A DNA stretch of 21,797 nt, from positions 534,679-556,475 of the forward strand of contig BFEA01000041.1 in the NCBI GenBank assembly GCA_003427395.1, written 5' to 3'. The stretch is from Chara braunii. Taxonomy: Eukaryota > Streptophyta > Charophyceae > Charales > Characeae. Position numbers and translations under genes: made by a program. Positions 16,192 to 21,797 of the stretch are shown here, piece by piece (the first letter of the stretch is position 1; each line of letters begins with the position of its first letter). The notes under the pieces are model-generated. The model made no database searches and was not told where the DNA came from. It was given only the letters and a program-made list of their open reading frames with translations.

Positions 16192-16640
16192 AGGTGCGCT
16201 GAAAAGAGTGTACAAGAATGTGCAAAGGTGGGAAACCCTTCACTAAAACTCCAAAATATTGAAGAATGAAGTAGAAGAACATAAGTTTGTGTGATTTTAC
16301 TTTGTTTGTACCCTGCACCCTAACACCCTCAAAGGAAAAGTCCGAAGGGTGAAATGAGAATGAAAAATGAAGAAGTGGAGGTGCGCTGAAAAGCGAACGT
16401 GGTAGACTCTTCACCAAAACTGCAAAACTTTGAAAGAAAGAAGAATGCAGTAAAAGAAAGAAGATATTTGTGTCAACTTTTCTTGTTTTTTCTCCCTTTG
16501 CCTATCGGTTTTCCTTTTCTGCTCCTCTTATCCCTTGTTCAGTGTAAATTATTTTTGTGAAACACTGAAAGAAATAAGAATACAGTGAAACAAAGAATAA
16601 GAGGACACTGTTTTGTGTCATTCTGGTTTGTCTGTCTCTT
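16192..16640 (+). repeat. Diverged tandem repeat just downstream of the pseudogene
   Basis: AGGTGCGCTGAAAAG begins units at 16192 and 16379 (period 187), each followed by CTTCAC-AAAACT-CAAAA and GAAAGAA-GAAG. A third, weaker partial unit starts near 16556 (CACTGAAAGAAATAAGAATACAG). The sequence is A-rich and non-coding, with T-rich phases between. It could be the 3' region of a repeated element that includes the pseudogene. Confidence 0.6.
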
Positions 16641-17452
16641 TGTCTGTCTGTTCATTTTTCTTTTCTTCGCTCATCTTATTTCTTCTTCTACTTCACGTGC
16701 TTACGCTCTTAGTCAATAGTTATGTGACACTATATAGAGAGAGAGAGTTTGGGCGGCTATAGCCGCGTGAAATTTGAGTTTCGGAGACTTGCAACAAGTT
16801 TGTATTTTGAAGTAATATATTCAAGTTTTGGCTGACGTCTATCTCATGCTTTGTTGTTTGAGTGTTGTGTGAACATCCGAGACTTGCATGATCATGATTG
16901 GGACTCTTGAACTGAGTAGGGTCATCGCAAAGAAAAGGAAACTGTGAAAAATGCCAGAAGAAAGAAGGAACAGAAGGGCCCCACAGAAAAAATGAAAAGA
17001 GAACGGTTTCTGTGTTCCTCATGCTGTCTGCTCTTTCTCTTAATTTTGTTTCTCAAAGTGAACCCATTTAGTTGATAGATATATGAAATTAATGAATTAT
17101 ACGTACCACCGTATGTCAAAACTTACACATTATGCATGCATCCAGGAATTCAGGAGAATACACTGTGGGAATTTACCTTTGGATAAGAACATATTCAGAT
17201 GTTTTACATACACTAGTAATCTAGTATAGTGTATGAGATACAACACATGTACATTATACTCTATTATAGTATTATACACATGCAATACATATACACTATT
17301 ATTAGAGTATTATTATACACATAGAATACATTTACATATGCACACGAGAACAATGGAGCTTTGCAGTCTGAAGATGCTGTGGCCAGCAAGTTGAGTACTG
17401 GTTTTGTACTGTTGCTGTTGCTGTTGTTGATGCCCCAGAGGCAGCGGGAGCC
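16641..17452. other. AT-rich upstream region of the F-box gene
   Basis: No gene. A TATATAGAGAGAGAGAG stretch at 16731-16747 and several TATA-like words at 17080-17330 are possible core-promoter material, but none is at a diagnostic distance from a known transcript start. A 9-bp inverted repeat (CATACACTA/TAGTGTATG, 17207-17235) and imperfect repeats of TATTATACACAT--AATACAT (17265-17340) occur. Positions 17406-17430 are a (GTTGCT)n-like run. Confidence 0.4.
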
Positions 17453-19027
17453 ATGGCCTGTATTGCGATGTCATTGGGAAGGACCTCGTCCTGTACATCT
17501 TTAACCGATCAAGAATCCTCTGCTCACTGTCGTACAGGAAGCAGTACTTCCGATCGTAGTGCCAATCAAGTGACAACAGAGAACACTTCTGAACATATCG
17601 GCACTGCGATCACTGATCTGCCTGAGGGATTGCTTAGTGAGGTGTTCGGGATACTGCACGGGCCAATGGAAGTATGCCGTGTGGCAACAGTCTGCTTGTT
17701 GTTTGCTCGAGCTGCGCGATCTGATCTGACATGGCGGCGGCTGATGCCACTTGGCGCCACCCAAATCGCTGAGTCTAATCTTCTCCCGCTAGCCGCCACC
17801 ATAGTTCGTAGCAAGAACGACGAACGAGAAGATAGTGATGACCACAACAGAAAGAACTTGACGGATAGCTGGCGGGCCCATTACCAGCGACTGAGCGAGG
17901 GGATATTCGATATTAACTGTCCATTTGTCCATTACAAAATAGATCGGGCGCTTGGTGACCTTTGGATGAGCTTCTCTGTTATGGCGATGAATATCATCTT
18001 CCGCATGGAAGGTAGTGGGCGGTACTCCCGCCATTCACCCCTGCAGTTCAGATCGCCGAGTAATACTAGCTTCTTCAGCGAAGGGGTGTTGCTTGAGCCA
18101 TTAAAAGACGATGGATTCGAAGTAAGCGGTCAATGGAGCGTCAGTTTGTGTCCGGGAAGGTATACGTGTGCATGGAGAATATCCCCCCACCCTAGTAGTT
18201 GGGATCAGAAGGGGAATACTATTGATACAAGTATTAATAATACGAATAGCAATAGTAGTGGACCTAGTGGTAGTAGTAGTAGCAGTTATGGCAGTGCTAC
18301 CCCCGGTAGTAATAGGAGTCACAATACTACTTTGCCAAGCTTTCAACTCTGCAGCAGTCGACAAATGCTCAGGCAAAGAGATAACCAAATGACATTGATG
18401 TCCACAGTGCAATTGGAGGGAGGGGTAATGATGAAGCATGAGGTTAACATTGAGAGATGGCATAGGAGACAGCAGGGAGGACAGCGGCAAGAACCTGTGG
18501 TCCGTCTTTGTCCTTGTCGTCACAACTGTTCGGTCGACTCACGGGCACCGTCATTGCCACAAGCGCTCAATGGTTGCTGCCACAATGGGTCAGCTGTGGC
18601 ACAGTCAGCGTCGGCCTCAGCCTCCACGTGCCCGTCATGGACTGTTGTCACGGCTGGAAGCTTCCACGTGCCTTGTCGTGAGGTGGAGCCTAATCCTGCT
18701 GTCGACCGTGATTCCGATTGGTTGGGCTGGGACGCTAGCAAGCATTCATGTGACAGGGGATCCATCGGTGATGGTTTGGTTGCCACCACTATTCATTTTT
18801 GTTTGGCAAACATTAAGAATGGGCTCTTTGTTGATGCCTTTATGATCCTCTCTGGCACATCTGTGGAAGGGAGGGAGGAGGAGGGAATGGAGAAAGAGGG
18901 GGGAGAAGAAGTTTTAGATGATTATTATGATGGCAGTGCTGGTCCTGAAGAGGACGTGACTGTCGCAGGTAGTAGTGCGCAGATGTGGCAATACCCATAC
19001 CCATATAAAAATGTGATGCAGCAGTAG
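17453..19027 (+). CDS. F-box protein with divergent PP2 (phloem protein 2)-like region
   Basis: 524 codons without interruption. The start ATG at 17453 sits in a good context (G at -3, G at +4). Residues 1-52 are Ser/Thr-rich. Residues 54-98 form an F-box (ITDLPEGLLSEVFGILHG, then VCRVATVCLLFARAARSDLTW), the surface that binds SKP1 in SCF ubiquitin ligases. Residues ~165-245 follow the plant PP2 pattern (LWMSFSVMAMNIIFRMEGSG, a basic Ser-rich middle, GQWSVSLCPGRYTCAWRI). Residues ~422-466 (DWLGWDAS, GDGLVATTIHF, IKNGLFVDAFMI) resemble the C-terminal strands of PP2. Between them lies a ~170-residue Ser/Asn/Gly/Gln and Cys/His-rich insertion absent from typical ~300-residue F-box/PP2-B proteins. 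The tail 471-502 is acidic. Known: the family is streptophyte-specific and some members bind glycans. Inferred: a substrate receptor, ligand unknown. It has no intron, unlike the angiosperm relatives I know of. The F-box is solid; the PP2 assignment is moderate. Confidence 0.8.
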   Translation: MACIAMSLGRTSSCTSLTDQESSAHCRTGSSTSDRSANQVTTENTSEHIGTAITDLPEGLLSEVFGILHGPMEVCRVATVCLLFARAARSDLTWRRLMPLGATQIAESNLLPLAATIVRSKNDEREDSDDHNRKNLTDSWRAHYQRLSEGIFDINCPFVHYKIDRALGDLWMSFSVMAMNIIFRMEGSGRYSRHSPLQFRSPSNTSFFSEGVLLEPLKDDGFEVSGQWSVSLCPGRYTCAWRISPHPSSWDQKGNTIDTSINNTNSNSSGPSGSSSSSYGSATPGSNRSHNTTLPSFQLCSSRQMLRQRDNQMTLMSTVQLEGGVMMKHEVNIERWHRRQQGGQRQEPVVRLCPCRHNCSVDSRAPSLPQALNGCCHNGSAVAQSASASASTCPSWTVVTAGSFHVPCREVEPNPAVDRDSDWLGWDASKHSCDRGSIGDGLVATTIHFCLANIKNGLFVDAFMILSGTSVEGREEEGMEKEGGEEVLDDYYDGSAGPEEDVTVAGSSAQMWQYPYPYKNVMQQ

Positions 19028-19585
19028 GTGCTGAGGATCAGGATAACTTGATAAGAAAACTACTGTTGCATGATTACAATACCTGATGTTCTTCATCTGG
19101 GTTTGTTGTACAACGAGCGGCAGAGAGAAACAGATGTGTTCGCTTGTTTATCACAGGCTCACAGCCAGAGAAATGCTTTTGGGATCTCTATGAGTACTCC
19201 ATAGTCTTGCTGAACCAGAGGAGGAGGGCACAGCTAGGTGATGGGGGAGCTGTACTTCTGTTGCTCGTCCCTGTTGTGGTTTTTCAGTTTTATCCCTTGT
19301 GAAATGAGATCGAGTGTTTGGATGATGGGGGTATACCTCAGCCAGTAGAGCGCCGCTCTTCTATTTGCGTTTATTGCTACTTTTCCCTCTGCCCTCATGT
19401 TGGTTGTTTCTTCTTAATCATTCTATTTTTATTCTAAGAAAAAGGTATGTGTATCTTGGAATACCATCGAGAGTGCAGGCCTGAGTGAGTGCTTTGAATA
19501 CCTTTTCTTCAAATGAGTTCACTTTCTTCCTTTATTCTAATATAAGAGCAAGGTAGCTGGGGGAGATGTTGGGCAAGCCCTGGGC
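19028..19585. other. Downstream region of the F-box gene, with a tRNA-like A-box word
   Basis: The first ~300 bases are presumably 3' UTR. I see no AATAAA. At 19329-19360, GGGGGTATACCTCAGCCAG followed by TAGAGCGCCGCTC resembles the 5' third of a tRNA (D-arm), but no B-box or cloverleaf follows, so it may be another tRNA-derived SINE head. The rest is T-rich and non-coding. Confidence 0.35.
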
Positions 19586-19690
19586 TTTTTTTTTTTTTTT
19601 TTTTTCGAAAAAACTGCCCGTTTGGGAGCTAGGGGGCGCTGGTATGAGCAGACGCCTCTATCTCCCCCGGGGAGGCTAGCTCCAGATCCA
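19586..19690 (-). mobile_element. Retroposon 3' end (SINE-like family B), minus strand
   Basis: Read on the minus strand: GAGGCGTCTGCTCATACCAG, CGCCCCCTAGCTCCCAAACGG, GCAGTTTTTT, then a 20-base poly-A (T-run 19586-19605). The same 3' module appears at 20725-20800 and 21541-21671. The 5' limit and target duplications are not defined. Confidence 0.6.
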
Positions 19691-20223
19691 GACATCCAAG
19701 CCATGGAGTCGATAGGGCAACCCGTCCATCAGGATGTCCAAAATAAAAAAAAAGTTGTTGTAAAGGCCTACCGGAGAAGGCAATGAGCCTAACTATTTGT
19801 CCAATGGTTTTCGTGTCAAGAATTCTGAAAATAATTCAAAAAATCAAAAAAAAAAAAAATTGAACTAATTCTGGAAAAGAGTGTTGTATGGAATGGGAAT
19901 AAAAACTTGTGGCTGGAGGTTCGCTGCGAAATTGTGTACTAAAATTAAGATAACAAATGGAAAAGCAAAATAAACAGTAAATTGGCGTTGGGCCTGGCTT
20001 GGGGGAAGGGGTTCTCCTTTCTGCTTTCCTGGCCTGTGCAGGGCAGGTATCCAGGGCTTCGGGAGGTGGGTTTGATGGGGGTTTTCCTTTTGTAAGATCT
20101 TAGATTCTTTTTCTCCTTTTTTTTTTTTTTTTTCGGGGATAAACTCTCTGTCCTACGAGACAAAACTGCCAATCATGACTGCCCTTACTCGGTTACCTGC
20201 TGGGAAACATGCAAACAGATACT
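19691..20223. other. No gene recognised; second poly-A-type tail on the minus strand
   Basis: Contains A-runs (19743-19753, 19848-19859) and a T-run at 20117-20133. Read in reverse, the latter is GGACAGAGAGTTTATCCCCG plus poly-A, a possible retroposon tail unlike family B. There is no supported open frame. Confidence 0.45.
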
Positions 20224-20328
20224 CCATCAATCAATCAACCCATCAATCAGGTAGTCAATTAGTCAATCAATCAATCAAACAAACAAACAAACAATCAAAC
20301 GATCAAACAATCAATTACCAATCAACTG

Positions 20329-20419
<91 letters not shown>

Positions 20420-20456
20420 GTCAGTCAGTTCGTTGATCGGTCGGTCACTCCGTCGG
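20224..20456 (+). repeat. Evolving tetranucleotide repeat: TCAA to AAAC to TCAA to TCAG to TCNG
   Basis: The motif changes stepwise along the tract: (TCAA)n, a short (CAAA)n patch, (TCAA)n, (TCAG)n, then (TCCG)/(TCAG) and TCGG variants. A repetitive Ser/Ile/Asn/Gln open frame across it is a by-product, as it contains no other signal. Confidence 0.9.
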
Positions 20457-20724
20457 TTCATCGGTTCTTGTTTGAGAGAGAAGTTCAAAGGGGCGGGGGA
20501 CGGTTCGGCGTGTGTCTTCGGCGGCACATCTACGCGCCTGTGCTGTTTCACATCGGCACCTGAACACACAAACTCGAACACGTGCGTGAACAGTCACGAA
20601 GGGAAGTATGTGCTGGGGTTCCCATTTGGGAAGCTGCCAAGCCATGCCACACCAAATCCTCATGCAAGTGAGCAGAAGGTGGACTCCCCCTGGCAGCTCC
20701 ACAGCGTGGACCTGGGGCTTCAAC

Positions 20725-20800
20725 TTTTTTTTTTTTTTTTTTTAATAGCCTGTATGGGACTTAGGGGCGCTGGTACTAGCAGACGCCTCTTTCTTCGACT
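20725..20800 (-). mobile_element. Retroposon 3' end (SINE-like family B), minus strand
   Basis: On the minus strand AAAGAGGCGTCTGCTAGTACC, AGCGCCCCTAAGTCCCATAC and AGGCTATT precede a 19-base poly-A. It is about 80 percent identical to the tail at 19586-19690 over ~50 bases. Confidence 0.55.
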
Positions 20801-20959
20801 GACCTCAACATTTGTGTTTTGCTAAGTTCCAAATTGGACCAGACCGGTCGTTGGGAGGGGCGGGTGGCCCGCCAAAATGGTGCCGCGGGAATAGGACCCA
20901 CCACGGTGAAATAGCTACGGGCTGGTGAATCGATGGGGTTGGTGGATGCTCAACGTTTC

Positions 20960-21135
20960 CGAATCCACTAGTCCCGGACACATTGGTGGAATTTGCAATT
21001 GGCGAGTGTGCGCAGTGACGCACCTCTCCACAATATTGGCATTTGGACAGACATTGCCTTTGGACCTCACCAAATGCAACGTCTGTCCACTAGTCCCAGT
21101 GGTATGGCAATGTCCAAAGGCAACGTCTGTCCACC
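20960..21135. repeat. Cluster of short direct and inverted repeats
   Basis: CCACTAGTCCC occurs twice (20967, 21087). TTTGGACAGACATTGCC (21051-21067) is inverted relative to GCAACGTCTGTCCAC, which occurs twice (about 21076-21090 and 21120-21134). The arrangement resembles the remains of a complex foldback end. The overlapping 110-codon plus-strand frame has no known motif. Confidence 0.5.
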
Positions 21136-21540
21136 GGGACCAATTCTATCTCCAATTGTGTCAGAATCAGTCACAGGAAGCGGAGGAGACTGATCAGTTG
21201 CAGCAGGTGGTTAAGAATCAGCAATTATCTTCTCGGGAGCCAAATAACAGTGCCTAGCATGTTGCCTGCCTTTCATTATGGTTGGTGGCTTTACGAGAGA
21301 GAGAAATTGCTCACTGCACAATCACCTCCCTGGCTGCCACCGGGACCAGGATCGTTTATGCATTGAACACCTGTGCTTTGACGTGTGTTCTTAGCTGTCT
21401 GCACGCTCGGCGTGCAGAGACTTGGTCAAACAGTGGCATGAAACAACTGCAGACTCGCATTACTTCCCTCAGCGTATGTTAGTATATTTGTGCAGCGAGT
21501 TAGATAATCCTCGAGTCTGTTATGTAAGGGACGCTGGACC
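21136..21540. other. No gene recognised
   Basis: A Gln/Glu-rich peptide runs to a stop near 21257 but shows no family resemblance. A short hairpin (CTGCACGC/GCGTGCAG, 21399-21417) occurs. No other signal was seen. Confidence 0.4.
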
Positions 21541-21671
21541 CGGTTTCCAGTGGGTGCTGCTCCCCACCAATAGATGGAGCCCTCCCCAGGTGCTAGCGGT
21601 GTCTGCTCTTACCAGAACCACTAGCACCGACGGGTGCATTGTTAAAAAAAAAATAAAAAAAATAAAAATAA
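21541..21671 (+). mobile_element. Retroposon 3' end (SINE-like family B), plus strand
   Basis: GCTAGCGGTGTCTGCTCTTACC, AGAACCACTAGCACCG and ACGGGTGCATTGTT precede an A-rich tail with T interruptions (21643-21671). The GTCTGCT-TACCAG core matches the two minus-strand tails, here in the opposite orientation and more diverged, with TAGCACC replacing GCGCCCC-TAG. Confidence 0.5.
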
Positions 21672-21728
21672 ATCCTCGAGCTTGCCTGCCATTTGTTACT
21701 TATCTCATCATGCTGTGCCTCCCTCGTC

Positions 21729-21731
<3 letters not shown>

Positions 21732-21797
<66 letters not shown>
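21732..21797 (+). repeat. (AG)n microsatellite at the window edge
   Basis: At least 33 uninterrupted AG units run off the right edge. Confidence 0.95.

Noticed and set aside
16731-16747. TATATAGAGAGAGAG as the core promoter of the F-box gene
   Set aside because: It lies more than 700 bp before the start codon. With no transcript evidence, a TATA word in AT-rich DNA is not diagnostic.
20175-20825. 216-codon frame with Ser-Ile-Asn-Gln repeats
   Set aside because: A by-product of the tetranucleotide repeat, with no recognisable domain after it.

Overview
This is a repeat-rich stretch of a eukaryotic nuclear genome, probably from a streptophyte (a charophyte alga or land plant). The main evidence is one open gene near the right end that combines an F-box with a divergent phloem-protein-2 (PP2)-like region, an architecture known from streptophytes. 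Long microsatellites, foldback MITE-like elements, poly-A retroposon tails and a 171-base assembly gap next to a C-run also fit a large, repeat-bloated plant-type genome. A charophyte such as Chara is my guess only; nothing in the window proves it.

Layout. Positions 1-13680 contain no gene that I can support. They hold a (TA)n tract, at least five members of one ~110-bp foldback MITE family (133, 4933, 5866, 9438, 10440), a satellite-like array (3651-4328), C-rich degenerate repeats (about 870-2475), many two-copy tandem duplications, long pyrimidine tracts, the gap at 10189-10359, a 155-bp foldback (8898-9052) and a dispersed ~95-bp repeat (10626 and 13483). A 218/219-bp near-identical tandem duplication occupies 13682-14118.

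Positions 14120-16162 hold the most interesting object. It is a broken plus-strand gene whose pieces read, in order, as a Ser/Thr/Pro/Val-rich region, a Josephin-type deubiquitinase domain (Cys codon 15061, His codon 15354, Asn 14 residues later), an in-frame repeated Val/Pro/Ser linker, and two successive RING-like Cys/His modules. The pieces lie in three frames with three in-frame stops, so in its present form it looks like a pseudogene or a badly interrupted multi-exon gene.

Positions 17453-19027 hold the only uninterrupted, convincing gene, the 524-residue F-box/PP2-like protein. Its presumed role is substrate recognition in an SCF ubiquitin ligase. Two neighbouring loci on the same strand therefore carry ubiquitin-related domains. 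I do not claim that they work together. The right end (19586-21797) returns to retroposon tails with a shared 3' end, an evolving tetranucleotide repeat, short mixed-orientation repeats and a terminal (GA)n tract.
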